Source: Galeruca laticollis
Lineage: Eukaryota; Arthropoda; Insecta; Coleoptera; Chrysomelidae
DNA: 64,000 nt
Direction: 5' to 3'
Assembly: GCA_963921935.1 (NCBI GenBank)
Contig: OY998185.1
Location: 846,001 to 910,000 of the forward strand
The position numbers and the translations under genes were made by a program. Within the stretch, counting starts at the first letter, position 1; each line of letters opens with the position of its first letter. This document shows, in pieces, positions 36,778-48,183 of the stretch. The notes beneath the pieces were generated by a model that was not told the origin of the DNA, ran no database searches, and saw only the letters and a list, made by a program, of their open reading frames with translations.

Positions 36778-37003
36778 TAAACATAACCTCAAACATAACT
36801 TTTAAAATAAAAAATACGGATTGCAGGATAATTTACATTATCATAACTATAATTTTTGATATCCGATAGATACGATTACTTACTTTTTAGTAAACATAAC
36901 CTCAAACATAACTTTTAAAATAAAAAATACGGATTGCAGGATAATTTACATTATCATAACTATAATTTTTGATATCCGATAGATACGATTACTTACTTTT
37001 TAG
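36778..37003. repeat. 113-bp tandem duplication, two near-identical copies
   Basis: Units 36778-36890 and 36891-37003 (TAAACATAACCTCAAACATA ... TTACTTTTTAG) match throughout by eye. A recent duplication. Confidence 0.9.
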
Positions 37004-37566
37004 TGATTTGTGGATACAACGTAAACGATTAGGTGAACCTAAAAAACAGAGATAAGGATTCTGTGCTCACAAAAAGTTGAAATATTTGAAAGCAAAACAT
37101 CCGAACATCTGGTCCCGAGATGCGTTTCTTTGAACCGTCAAGAGTGGAAAGACAGAGGGAGAAAATATGTTAAAATAAGTAAAAGCCGATTCAGTTCTAC
37201 TGTCGACATCTATCGTAAATATTTTGAACCAAATAATTACTAGATAAGTAACTAGTATTCTGCAGGTTTTTAGGTTTATATACCTGCGAGGAGGCCCCTC
37301 TTAACATGGAATGAACGAATAAAGAAGCATTCACTCGCGTGAATATTCACTCTAGTGAACCATATATAAGAGAATATTATATACACGGAGTGAACCGTCT
37401 GATAACACCTTTAACCAACTAACTGAAATTAGGCAATCAAACGACCTGTCAAAATAAATTCAATATGGCGGCGACTGTCAAATAAATAACTCACGTTAAA
37501 TTGATTTTCTTTCTGTTTATTGGCTGTAAATTGTGGTTTTTAAATAGTGTAGTGTTTGTCTTCGAT
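37004..37566. other. Region upstream of THAP gene fragment
   Basis: AT-rich, then a patch with AATATGGCGGCGACTG (37463-37478). Short self-complementary motifs such as TCACTCGCGTGAATATTCACT lie near 37331-37360. Possible promoter area of the THAP fragment. Confidence 0.3.
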
Positions 37567-38340
37567 ATGTATTGTAGTTGGTTGTGGAAGCCGTTCTAAT
37601 CGTGAAGAAGTTTCATTTTATATCTCGTTCCCGCAGAGACAAAACACAGGTTTCTAACGAAGGAAAACGATTTGACCAAACTTCGCAGGGCTGCATGGAT
37701 TGCAGCAATAAAGAGAGACGACCTGACCGAATCTATATTGAAACACCAGAAAGTTTGCTGTAGACACTTTATAACTGGTAGGCTTCATATCAAATATTAT
37801 ATCAACTCTACTAGCTAGCTCCTAGTTTACGTAGTTTGTCCTCAAGTAGGTATTAACTTATTTTAGGCAAACCTGCTGTCCTCGAAGATAAAGAACACTC
37901 TGACTGGGTACCATCTAAACATATGGGACATGTGTCTCAGAAAGTAAAAAAAGGGCTGCAGATGTTGACCTAAAAAATCGCAGAGATAAAAGGACAAAAC
38001 TGACTGACACTAAGGTAAAAAATAAATAATAGTAGTCCTGTTTTATGTAAATTATCTCAAGAGCTTAGTGGCAATTGATTGGGATATGTTTAACTGATCG
38101 TCCTGGTCAAGAAAAGATACTCTATAAGCATGTTTTGCACACTTTATTTTGATAAAGAGAATGTTAATTTTTAGTAATAGCAATGTTAAGTTATGTATTG
38201 CTAGTTGCTGAAAATTGTTATAATTAATTACTTTGTCAACAGGTCATGGATATTGATGAAATGCCTCAACAGTCCCAGGATGATCAAATAGAATTTATGG
38301 AGACTGTGGTGTCTATGATGCTCAAGTATTTATGTTTCAG
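37567..38340 (+). pseudogene. THAP-domain protein, 5' exons, broken or partial
   Basis: The first exon encodes CIVVGCGSRSNREEVSFY, then after a frame change or unrecognised junction near 37640-37655 continues as NDLTKLRRAAWIAAIK and KVCCRHFIT, a full THAP set (C-x4-C, Trp, C-x2-H). A donor GTAGGC follows ACTG near 37780. An acceptor TTTTAG precedes GKPAVLEDKEHSDWVPS near 37866, the usual sequence after a THAP finger. A possible later exon (MDIDEMPQQSQDD) starts near 38245. No transposase or other effector domain follows before the foldback at 38.65 kb. It could be a truncated host THAP gene or a transposon remnant. THAP fingers bind DNA. Confidence 0.65.
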
Positions 38341-38648
38341 TTTTGAAGCTAGACATTTAGTAAATATTACTTTGCAACTTTTATTATTTTTCAACATTTA
38401 ATGAATGTTTTACTTTGATTTTTACCTAAATTAGTAATAATTCTTGTTTCTTCATAATGCGTATAACGTTTATGTACTAAGTGTTATTATAGTAATATAT
38501 TTTTACATAGCTTTGTCAATAAGATCAAAATATTTGAACAATGAGGCTGAAGTTAATTGATTTTACTTATGTTAATATTAGAAATATGTATTGTAATGTA
38601 CACATGTCAAATAAAATAAAATTTATATTTTGCAGTGTAAAATAATTG
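38341..38648. other. AT-rich spacer
   Basis: Nothing recognised. Confidence 0.35.
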
Positions 38649-39490
38649 TTTTTTTCTACGCCCTGTCTTTAAAGTACCTTGTATTTCATCGGGTTGTAGC
38701 GCTTAAAGTGGTTGTTTATGGTTAGAGTGAAAAAAAGTAAAAAAGCGTTAAAAAAAGTGCCATAACGTTAACTTTATTTCACGCTTTCCATAAGATAACA
38801 CAATGAAACTTGGCTGGTCATCGAGGATGGACTTCTAAGATACTTGGCTGGGCATCGAGGATGAACTTTCATGAAACTTGTAATACATATAATTGTAATT
38901 TACCAAAGGAGCTTAATTAAGATATCCCAAATTTCTATTTGCGTTTTATTTTTCATATAGGGCTGTAGAAAAAATAATGTATGCAACATGTGCATAAAAT
39001 GTCTTTTTTTCACTCATGGAATTGCCGCACTCGCCTGATGGCTCGTGCGGTCAACTTTTTCCATTCGTGAAAAAAAGTGCCACTTTATACACTTGTTGCA
39101 TAATAGTAATTTATGCACATGTAGCATACATTATTTTTTCTACAGCCCTATGCAAAAAAATAAAATTCAAATAGAAATGTGGGATATTTTAATTAAGCTC
39201 CTTCGGTAAATTACAATTATACGTATTCCACAAGTTCCATGAAAGTCCATCCTCGATGCCCAGCCAAGATTCATTGTGTTAGTTATACTTATTCCAAGTT
39301 TCATGAAAGTCCATCCTCGATGCCCAGCCAAGATTCATTGTGTTAGCTTATGGGAAGCGTGAAATAAAGTTAACGTTATGGCACTTTTTTTAACCCTTTT
39401 TTACTTTTTTTCACTCTAACCATAAACAACCACTTAAAGCGCTGCAAACCGATGAAATACAAGGTACTTTAAAGATAGGGCGTAAAAAAA
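38649..39490. mobile_element. Foldback element, almost fully palindromic (~840 bp)
   Basis: The left arm (CTACGCCCTGTCTTTAAAG... AAGTGCCATAACGTTAACT... AACACAATGAAACTTGGCTG) is mirrored by the right arm ending CTTTAAAGATAGGGCGTA. An inner palindrome (38961-39150) starts GGGCTGTAGAAAAAATAATG and ends ATTATTTTTTCTACAGCCC, with tip GCACTCGCC/TGAT/GGCTCGTGC. The motif CTTGGCTGGGCATCGAGGA occurs twice per arm. No coding sequence. Confidence 0.85.
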
Positions 39491-39599
39491 TTACTATTCT
39501 AATGCATTAAATGTCACACACTTTAGGGACAATAAAAAAATATAACCCCTAAGGTCATAGAAAGAATTTCACAAGACAACATCGACAAAAAACAGTCAT

Positions 39600-39740
39600 T
39601 TTTTTTATTGATGCCTCATATTACCTATTTAAAGCACGCCTCAGCGTGTTTAAATCGAACTTTCATACACGCGAGTATTTTTTAAAGTCTCTATGGTACA
39701 ACAACAACTCGAGAAACGACTAAGTATCAATAGTGCTATT
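39600..39740 (+). repeat. Inverted repeat partner 1 (outer pair)
   Basis: Roughly 90% identical by eye to the reverse complement of 48385-48525. Includes the hairpin TTTAAAGCACGCCTCAGCGTG and ACAACAACTCGAGAAACG. Confidence 0.85.
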
Positions 39741-39972
39741 CAACGCGAAATCGATTACAATCATTTCCTGTCATTTAAAAAACAACATGTTCAACAATAC
39801 GTTTACGATATCAATCGATTACTCTGATTATAATCGGTCTAAAATTATGATGCTATTGAAAACAATCATAAATCGGAAACATGTGATTGGTCGAAAAATT
39901 TAAATAAACTACCGTTTGTCTATGAGTTATGTGATGTGAGTGATATTTTGCAATTGTATATTACATTTTTAG

Positions 39973-40736
39973 GTTGAACAGCTTCATTTTGCAAGTTTCG
40001 AAAATAGACCTCAGCTATGGTTTTTCACGGGAAAAATATCCGTACGCACTGATTTCAGAAGGTATATACCTATTCATAGTTTAGCACAAAAATTAGGAAA
40101 AATATCTGTTCGTCGTTGTTAGCTGCACACGCTCTAACAGGCTGTAATACTAATTCATCGTTATTTTACATAGGCAAGATCAAGGTGAATGCAGCATTAC
40201 GACTTATGTCAGACGAAGAATTGACTAATTTAGCTACAATAACCGACTTAGACATACATGTTGCTCAAGAAGTCGTCAGTACATTCACATCTTATTTGTA
40301 TGATCCAAAGAAAAAGTCAAAAGGTACACGTAACGATATAAATTCATTAAGATATCATTGATCTATCGAAAAGAACTCTGAAATCGCAAGACTTCCTCCA
40401 TCTGAACCCGCGATGCATAAACACATTTTAAGAGCTCATTGGCAAATCAATGAGTGGAAACAAGCAATCGAACCTCTAATAATTTCCAAAGATGTGACAA
40501 AGTTTGGCTGCATGGTAGAAACAGGTAGATTGAGTTTCGATTATTACGAGGGACCCACTGCTATGGAAATACTACAACAGTACTTTTGTTCGTGCACTGG
40601 CGAAAATGCTTGCGAAACTGACGTTTGCCCTTGTAGACAATCTAATTTGAAATGCTGTGATGTTTGTAGTTATAATGATACATGTGTAAATAAAGAAGCG
40701 ATTGTAAATACAGATGAAGTAAATGAAGATTTTTAA
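39973..40736 (+). pseudogene. Transposon-type protein with HALTGC and cysteine-rich CXC-like tail
   Basis: After an acceptor (TTTTTAG) the sequence reads VEQLHFASFENRPQLWF, then shifts frame near 40115, then LLAAHALTGCNTNSSLFYIGK, a TGA at about 40359, and continues in the same frame through MHKHILRAHWQINEWKQA to a tail rich in Cys (CSCTGENACETDVCPCRQ, CCDVCSYNDTC). The HALTGC(D/N) motif followed by a His-rich helix and a CXC-like cysteine cluster is a repetitive family I know from many insect and cnidarian genomes, sometimes labelled Tesmin/TSO1-like. Its function is not established. This copy has one frameshift and one stop. Confidence 0.65.
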
Positions 40737-41374
40737 GATATTTCAATCGTTTTTATTTTAATTGATATATTAAAACCGTATTTCGGACGCATGTAAAGTT
40801 CCGACTCACTCGGATAGTCGCTGCTCGTGCTATAGAGCGCCGTGCAGCCGCACGCTACGCTCGACTTTGAAATAGCATATCTTTTTTTCTGTTCAATATT
40901 TAGATCTGAAACTTTCCCAAAAACTTCTTTATGTATTGCATTTTAATACTGGATAATTAGGTTTTAGAAATTCGAAACTTCGTAACACAACTTTTGCATT
41001 TGTACGACATAACTCGGAACACGTAAAAGTAAACAATTGTAAATTTAAAGTATTAATTGTCGCAGAATTTTCGGAGTAGGCTTGTTCTATAGATCTTTAG
41101 ATACGCAATAGTCATCAATTTCATAATGATACATTGATAAATGTGGAAGATATAGCGAGATGAACACAGAAAAACGCCAAATTCAATTGTCTCAATTTTA
41201 CCCGAAATTGCCGTTTTTTTCCATGTTCCCCCAATTTTATCGTAAAAATAATTTCATAATCGTATTCAGCGACCCCGAAAACATAGAGTAAAAGTGGTCT
41301 TAGCGATTAGTACTTCCGTGGTCACTGTAAGGTCAATTTGGGGGTGCGTCCCTGCTCGCCTATGAAATGAAACA
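40737..41374. other. Noncoding stretch with GC-rich patch
   Basis: At 40797-40872 a GC-rich segment (GTGCAGCCGCAC, GCTACGCTCG) resembles the hairpin tips elsewhere. Otherwise AT-rich. Confidence 0.4.
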
Positions 41375-41600
41375 TGGCTGGGCATCGAGGACGGACTTCC
41401 ATTTTTTTGTAGTAATAATATAATAATATTTTATGACTTCAAAGTGCACCAATAAAAAAAATAGCGTAAAGTATTCGTGGATAACTGGTCTTTCAAACAC
41501 TTGCTTTATTTCGAGCACTCCGGCTGCGCCGTCGTGCTCGAAAATCGCGCGTGTTTGAAAGACCTCTTTATTCACTAATACTTTAATATACACTATTATA
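41375..41600 (+). repeat. Inverted repeat with hairpin, left copy (inner pair)
   Basis: Begins near CATGGCTGGGCATCGAGGA and runs through AGTGCACCAATAAAAA into a palindrome, AAAGTATTCGTGGATAACTG... pairing with ...AATACTTT. The arms meet at TTTCGAGCAC/CCGG.CTG.CGCCG/GTGCTCGAAAA. It is the reverse complement of 47955-48183. Confidence 0.9.
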
Positions 41601-42074
41601 AACTCATTACATAACTCCAAATACATATATAATTCCTTACAATTAACGAAAGGCTAACTGAGTTCTACATTTATTTACAAAAAATAAAATACAACACTGA
41701 TTTAATAGCAGAAGGTTACACATAATATATCTATTAGTTAAACTATTTATGTTTCTCAAACATCTGGATTTTACACTAATGACGATTTAAAATAGGCACT
41801 TTTCATCTTAAAATAGGAAAATTGTCCTTCTCAAACACTACACCACCTTAAAACCCCACAAAATACAAAGTAACCCGTTTTATAAATATAAAACTCTGCA
41901 GCTTTCTAAACATAAATGTACTGAATCCAATGTTTGACCTTCCGCCATATTGACAGCTAAAAAGTCACGTAAAAAAGAAGAATCCAAAGCATGTTATTTA
42001 TGATTTCAACTTTCAAAATAGATAATATAAATGTAAAAATGTAGCAGTTCGAGCAGATTTAATATTAATTTACA
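41601..42074. other. Upstream region of the UBE2T-like gene
   Basis: AT-rich. CTTCCGCCATATTGACAG lies near 41939-41956. No TATA box could be singled out. Confidence 0.3.
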
Positions 42075-42530
42075 ATGCAGCGTCAAAGATTATCTCGTGA
42101 ATTAACAAAAATGACAACTTATCCTCCTCAAGGAATTTGTGTTTTTACAAAAGATGATAAATTGAATCATTTAGAAGCTAAATTAACTGGACCACAAGAT
42201 AGTCCCTACAAAAATGGTGTCTTTACTCTAGATATTATAATACCTGACAAATATCCATTTACACCACCTTCCATGACATTTCTGACAAAAATATATCACC
42301 CCAACATAGATGACAACGGAAGAATTTGTTTGGATTTAATTAAAATGCCACCAGTGGGAAGTTGGAAGCCAACAATAGGTTTAGAAGGATTACTAACTGC
42401 TGTTAGAATGTTACTAGAATTCCCCAATCCAGATGATCCACTAATGGCTGAAATTGCAGATGAATTTAAAAATCATTATCAGGAGTTTGTCAATAAAGCC
42501 AAGATGTTTACTGAAAAATATGCTCACTAG
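42075..42530 (+). CDS. UBE2T: Ubiquitin-conjugating enzyme E2, UBE2T-like, intronless
   Basis: 151 codons, one exon. It is a complete UBC fold: N-terminal helix MQRQRLSREL, the beta region PYKNGVFTLDI, the PPSMTFLTKIYHPNI block with HPN (residues 75-77), catalytic Cys in GRICLDLIK (Cys 85), then MPPVGSWKP and NPDDPLMAEIADEF. By family knowledge the start MQR, the ICLDxxKxPPxGxWxP stretch and NPDDPLMA match UBE2T, the E2 that monoubiquitinates FANCD2/FANCI with FANCL in interstrand-crosslink repair. The length is close to the folded part of the human enzyme, without its C-terminal tail. AATAAA signals follow at about 42650. No poly(A) tail or flanking repeat of a retrocopy is obvious, but absence of introns leaves that open. 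It lies between the inverted repeats 41375-41600 and 47955-48183. Confidence 0.9.
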   Translation: MQRQRLSRELTKMTTYPPQGICVFTKDDKLNHLEAKLTGPQDSPYKNGVFTLDIIIPDKYPFTPPSMTFLTKIYHPNIDDNGRICLDLIKMPPVGSWKPTIGLEGLLTAVRMLLEFPNPDDPLMAEIADEFKNHYQEFVNKAKMFTEKYAH

Positions 42531-42540
42531 ATATGGAAAA

Positions 42541-43559
42541 TAATTTTTACATAATGTATATTATGATTATTTCAAGATAATTTTGTGGTTATTGTTCACA
42601 ACAAACATTCATTGTTAATATATTAATTCTTTTTGTATCTATGACTGGAATAATAAATTTTATTTAATATAATTTTTAAACTCATCTAAAGAGCAAAAAA
42701 CACATTTTTATTATAGTATTATTATGATGAATTACAATTATCCCAATATAGATCAACGTTGCTCCTAAATTCACAGTAACTTCCAATAGAAGCTACAATA
42801 AAACTTCAACTAATATGTATACTTTGGATTTTATATTTAATTAGTACATTCTATGGTTCAAATAACTTCGCTATCACTATAAATTATGTAATAATTAAGA
42901 AATTGTGTGGAATCTATGGGGAAATAGATTTATTGGTATGTGGGTGGGTGACTTTTGGTAACGCTTGGTTTTAGATACATATAGAAAGTGTAAACAAAAT
43001 ATACTGTTGAAATAACACTGTTAACTTTGAATCCATATTTTAGATACTTAAAAGAATTTTTTTTAAATGTAAAAAGAGGTCTAAATCATTTTTAGCAGTG
43101 CAATCAGCATAAATATTTAAAAATACTTAAGCCAACATTACATTAATGCAATTGGTACATGAATGTTCGAAACATACAAGGTAACTGCTAATTTTTGAGC
43201 TTTCAAATACCTCTAAAACTCCATTCTATTACAAGATAATATATTTATTTAGTGCTACATGTCCAAGCATATGACATAGTAAATTAACGCTATTCTCTGC
43301 ATCAATATTTCCACCAGCACCTTTACAAAACTTCTCCCGCTTTTTCATAAAATTTAATAGCTTCATTTTTACTGTATACATACAATATCTCCCCTAAGTT
43401 GGAACCATAAAGAAAACTTTTATTATTAATTTTAGGAAAAAAAGTTAATCTTCATAAAAATTTCTGCATGTTCTAAAATCTAAAACCCAATCATCAGATA
43501 TCAAATTTTGTCAGTCGTATATGAGGTTTGTAAAAAATATGATTATTACTCAAGAGTAA
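42541..43559. other. 3' flank of the UBE2T-like gene
   Basis: AT-rich. On the minus strand near 43320-43400 a short NEAIKFYEKAGE-like reading looks TPR/SNAP-like but is too short and broken to call. Confidence 0.35.
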
Positions 43560-44018
43560 AGTACCTACAGTTAAGCTCATGTGATGATTTATGTTTTTTT
43601 ATAATATTCTCTTGATTTGTTTGAAGCGTTTTTATGGCTGTATTGTAAATTTCGGCATCTTCCTGGCCTAGGTTTCCAGAAATGGACTTGATAATACTTC
43701 CTAAGCCGTTGAGAATTCCTAGTTTCCTTTTTGAAGTTGGATAAATTGATAGTATTTTCTCTTTGGCTGAAATTGAAGAGCTTGATCGAAATTTTGTAGG
43801 CTGGTAAAATAAGGGTAGCTGAGGCCATCTTCTATGGCTGTAGTCACTGCTTGGTATTGATTATTGATAGTTTTGATTTCTTCCATTATAGGTTGTAATT
43901 CTAAAAAGTGTATAAAGTTGTATGTGTTAGAACTTATCTTTGTTTGTCGCAGGTTGTGGGGAAGCACTCTGGATTTTCTTTCAAATCTCTCATTTTGATT
44001 TCCTTTCCCATTATGCAA
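43560..44018 (-). pseudogene. Env-like (F-type) remnant of an errantivirus-type Gypsy
   Basis: Frames on the minus strand, broken by at least one shift near 43720-43740, include a basic cleavage-like site followed by a Gly-rich GILNGLGSIIKS segment and a downstream helical repeat region. That is the pattern around the fusion peptide of baculovirus-F-like Env proteins carried by errantivirus-type Gypsy elements. It lies just downstream, on the same strand, of an integrase fragment (44226-44590), as env does in such elements. Short, decayed and truncated: it stops at about 43560 with no transmembrane segment found. An old copy, not an active gene. Confidence 0.6.
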
Positions 44019-44225
44019 GCGAAACTGTAAGATTTAGAATTAGTTTTCATTTCGTATTTGTGTTCCATGTTTTTCTTATGTATAGTGGCTATCGGAGTGT
44101 CTTTCATAGCGTGATCTTGGGTAGAAACCTTGGCAATCGTTTATTTCTTTTTAAAGTTTCTCTAGTGTAAATTTTAGTAGAGGGTTTGTATGAGATAGAG
44201 GTTTGTCTAGTTTTATTTCTGTTTT

Positions 44226-44590
44226 CTATAATGGCATTTTTATTTTTGGAAAGGTGTTCGTTGATCTCCTTATAAATTTATTTCGTTTTCTTACGACGTT
44301 TAATACTTTAATGGATTTTAGCTTCGTTGAGGAGTGGATGGAGTTGTGGCCAAGTAAAGCATATGTCATTTGTTCGTTGATGGATAACAGTGTTTTTGCG
44401 TTTCTGAGTATTCTTAGGCGTTCGATCAAAGTTGAATGGAATCTTTCGATCATACCATTTTGGACTGCCTGGGGTTATGTAGTGGATGGATATTTCATGG
44501 GAATCAACAAATTCTTGTATGATTTTGTTTTTAAATTCTGTTGCGCTATCTGCAACTTGTGTTGTTCATCAGATATTGTATATAATAAAT
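44226..44590 (-). pseudogene. Gypsy integrase fragment, decayed
   Basis: The minus strand reads VADSATEFKNKIIQEFVD (the second catalytic Asp region) and, after a frame change near 44450, MIERFHSTLIERLRILR (the catalytic Glu region). The C-terminal part continues to about 44226. Together with the Env-like remnant this is the 3' half of one errantivirus-type Gypsy copy. RT and RNase H belonging to it are not seen here; the pol at 45.2-47.2 kb looks like a different element. Confidence 0.75.
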
Positions 44591-44720
44591 ACAATAGTAC
44601 TGTTTTTAAATGATCACTTTTATTAGTTTCTTAATAATCAAAAAAGCTTATCTATACATGTGTTCTCATGGACCTGACAGTTGATAGCGATGTAAGCTGT
44701 TCATCTGGCAACCAACTGTC
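44590..44720. repeat. Shared repeat, copy 1 (possible LTR piece)
   Basis: CAATAGTACTGTTTTTAAAT, GATCACTTTTATTAG, AAAAAAGCTTATCTA and GGACCTGACAG recur at 56355-56465. Candidate LTR fragment of the decayed Gypsy on the minus strand. Confidence 0.7.
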
Positions 44721-45231
44721 CTAACAGAAGTCACTAACACTAAAGGTGTGATTACATATATCATGCCCTTTTTTATACAGTTATTACAATGGTACAATAT
44801 AAAAATAGATTCATATAAATTCTGAAAACTTAATGTATTTTCTTTTAAATAGTTGTGTCTAACTAAATTAATAAAATGACATAAACAAAGTTTACTTATA
44901 ATCTACACAGTACATCTTTTTTCTTAACAATAATTATAGAGGACTTAAGTTTCATAGTCTCCGAGGTAAACTGGTGGTTTTCTAATACGTTTTTCACCTT
45001 GTTGGATTGGTGTTGTCTGAATGTTTACAATGGGATTAGAACTGCTACTTTCAGATTCATAGTCATTAACCCAACTAAAATCAGAACCTATGGGTGGTTT
45101 GACTCCTCATTATTAGCAATTGGAAAATGAAAAAATTCACTTGAGATCGATGGAGTACAGGTTAAATTTGTTTTCTTTAGGAATTCACAATTTCTCCTAA
45201 ATATATTACCATGGGAATTCTTCAATAAGTA
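44721..45231. other. Noncoding tail of the decayed Gypsy
   Basis: Between pol remnants and the candidate LTR piece. No frame. Confidence 0.35.
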
Positions 45232-47224
45232 TTACCTATCATCTACCACTCTAGTTATTTTTCCTTTTTCCCAACGATAAAATTTTTCAAATAAAATATT
45301 GTCATCTATTTTTAACTTTGGTAAATCTGTAGCATTTCTGTTAAAAAATATTTTTTGTTTTTGTTTTTCGTTCAGTTTACTTTGAACATCCTTAGGATCA
45401 ATATATTTTGTCTCAAGGTTTATTTCAGAAGTTGGTATTTTAGTTTTTAACATTCTACCCAGCATAAGTTCTGATGGGGAATATGGCATGTTAGTTAACG
45501 GAGTGTTACGATACTGAAGCAGTAGTTCATTTAAATCTACATCTTTTGCTGCTTTGTGTAGCATATTTTTTACTATACCAACGTATTTTTCTGTATAGCT
45601 ATTTGATTGGTAATGATGGGGACTACAGAACAAATTTGAAAATTCCAGAAAATTCCAGTTAGATTAAATTTGTAAGAATGATAGGGAACATTACCACAAT
45701 AAAAAACATCTGGTGAACAAAATTGTGAAAATTTTTCAAAACAAAAGTTAATGACGTCCTCAGATGTTTTTGTTTGTTTGACTTCTATCCAATTGGAGTA
45801 ACTATCAATGAGTAATAAGTAATTTTTGTTATTATGTTCAAAGAAATCAGAGTATATGTATTGCCACGGTCTGGATGGTAAAGGATGACTTAGCAATGTT
45901 TCTTTTTGGTTTTTTTCTTTGATGAAGTTGGCATGGTTCACAGTTAGTGATAAATTTTTCAATGTCTTTCTTTAATGTTGGCCAGTACAATGCCTGTCTA
46001 GCTCTCATTAGGCTTTTCTGTATGCCAAAATGAGGTTTATGTATTAATTTGATAAGTAAATAGATTCTTTTAATTTAAAATAATGTTTAACTTCAGAGGA
46101 TAAGTTTTTATTAGTATTCGGCCAACCTATTTCACAGTATTTCTTTATTTGGGATAGAACATTGTCGTTTTCGATTTAGTTCTTAAAAACACTCTTTTTT
46201 CATTTGACATGGGCACATTATTATAAAGAGTATGAATTATATATTCCATTTCTGGGTCTTCCCTTACCCCGTCCTTTATAAAAGATCTAGACATAAGATC
46301 AGCTATCAACATGTCTTTGCCTGGGAGGTAATTTATATCAATGTTATATTTAAGTAACTTCAGAAGCATTCTCTGAGGTCCATTACTTATTTTATCAAGG
46401 TCTTTTGCAAAAAATGTAACCAATGTTTTGTGGTCAGTTTGGACAGTTACTATGTTACCATAAACAAAATAGAGGATTTTTTTTCAAAAGCAAAACAGAT
46501 TGCGTGTAACTCTTTCTCAATTTGAGCGTATATTTTGCTAGACTTCTTGACGCAAATGATACTGGATGTCATTGTTGCAAGAGGATACAACCTAACCCTT
46601 CACTTGATGTGTCATACTGAATTGTTATTTTTAAGTTTGGATTAAAAAATTTCAAAATAGAAGAATATGTGTTATTAAATTTTTTGAGTTTTGTAATTCT
46701 TCGTCATGAACAGGAGTCCATTGAAATTTTACATCTTTACAGGTTAAATTTATTAAGTTTGTAGTTAAGAAGGATAGATTTGGCACAAAATTTGCAAGGC
46801 CCAAAATTCTAAGAACTTCTGGTTTATTATTAGGAGTTTCTATGGCTGAAATAGCTTTAATGTTTTCCTTATCAGGGGTGAACCCTTCTTTAGAAATTAT
46901 AAACCCCATGAATTTTATTTCAGAAAGTTTGTATTGGAGTTTTTCAAAATTAAATTTACCATATTATTTTTGCGTGCTCTTTCAAATATTTCTAAAAGTA
47001 CTTAGTCAGGTTCCGTTTCAGTTTCCGTTGCTATTATTATATCGTCCAAATATATAAAGAAACCCCCTCAATATCACCGTATAATTCAATATTAGTTCTT
47101 TGAAACAGTTCCGGAGCACTGCAAATACCAAAAGGTTGACGATTAAATTTATATTGCCCAAAAGGGGTGTTAAATACACATAAGTCAGAGCTTTCTTTAG
47201 TAAGCTAAAGTTGCCAAAAACCAT
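45232..47224 (-). pseudogene. Decayed Gypsy Pol (RT, RNase H, integrase)
   Basis: Fragments in order on the minus strand: RT (47224-47018; FGNFSLLKKALTYVY, a reading of the region after the RT core, and ELILNYTVILRGF), the RT end (46909-46652; MGFIISKEGFTPDKENIKAI, EVLRILGLANF), an RNase H end (46423-46145; LLKYNIDINYLPGKDMLIAD) and integrase (45962-45232; YSDFFEHNNKNYLLLIDSY, QYRNTPLTNMPYSPSEL). At least five frameshifts or stops separate them, so it is dead. Compared with Gypsy A it is related (RSFIKDGVREDPEMEYI against SFIKSSVEDDPEMKEI) but clearly older. Confidence 0.85.
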
Positions 47225-47954
47225 CTATCATGTCAATGACTGAAAATACTGATTTACTCGAATGCGAATATATTTATTTAGCGGTTTGGCGAGGGGGTGA
47301 CCACTCTTGGTAATACATGTACATTTTGTTGGAAATCATTAGAAATCATTGAGAAATCGCTAGAAAACCGTGGAAATCGCGGCAATCACTGTGGCAATTC
47401 CGAAAATCACCAGGCAGTCGCGGCAATCAGTTGGCAATCTCGGCAGACAATGTGGGAATCCCACAAGTCTCATACAGACAGGCAGCCTGGCAGTCGCGCA
47501 ATTTATTGCGCAGAACTTCAAATTACATGCGGTTGCGTATTGCATCAGTGTATCGTCTCCGTCCGTAGCTGGTATACGGTTTAGCATGTGGCTTATTAAC
47601 ATGTTTTCCTAATTAGCGCTGTGTAAATAGTTGCGAACGTGCGTAGACTTGTTGGTGATTACATTTTTTCAGCAGAAATAATTGGTTTTCAATAATTTAG
47701 AGGGTTTGAATATCAGCAACTTGAGAATATCAGCAACTGAGAATAGGATTGTCCACAGTTATTGGTAAGTAAAGATTTATCTTAATATTGACATAATAAA
47801 ATCTATGTGATATGAAATACTAAAAATAGTGATTACAGAGCCTTCGAACCTTTCAATATTATTTCATGACTTTACTAGTTATTTTTGGTCACACTTCAAT
47901 ATTTTTATTATTTCTTTGAAGTCGTGATCTTGTTTTTTGCCCCATGAAGTTATT
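47225..47954. other. Noncoding stretch with short internal repeats
   Basis: At 47335-47480 the words AATCGCGGCAATCA, GGCAATTC and GGCAGTCGCGGCAATCA recur irregularly (GGAAATC/GGCAATC-type units). Possible old tandem repeat; no supported coding. Confidence 0.4.
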
Positions 47955-48183
47955 AGTATATTAAAGTATAAGTGGATAACGAGGTCTTTCAAACACGCGC
48001 GATTTTTCGAGCACGACGGCCAGGCCGGAGTGCTCGAAATAGAGCAAGTGTTTTAAAGACCAGTTATCCACGAATACTTTACGCTATTTTTTTTATTGGT
48101 GCACTTTGAAATCATAAAATATTATTATATTATTACTACAAAAAAATGGAAGTCCGTCCTCGATGCCCAGCCAAGTTTCGTGA
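47955..48183 (-). repeat. Inverted repeat with hairpin, right copy (inner pair)
   Basis: Reverse complement of 41375-41600. The hairpin tip is CGAGCACGACGGCCAGGCCG/GAGTGCTCG. Ends with CCTCGATGCCCAGCCAAG. Confidence 0.9.

Noticed and set aside
43320..43400. Minus-strand NEAIKFYEKAGE-like reading, TPR or SNAP-like
   Set aside because: About 12 residues, interrupted on both sides; too short to assign.
44203..44613. 136-codon plus-strand open frame, hydrophobic
   Set aside because: Antisense to the Gypsy integrase fragment, which has clear motifs on the minus strand.
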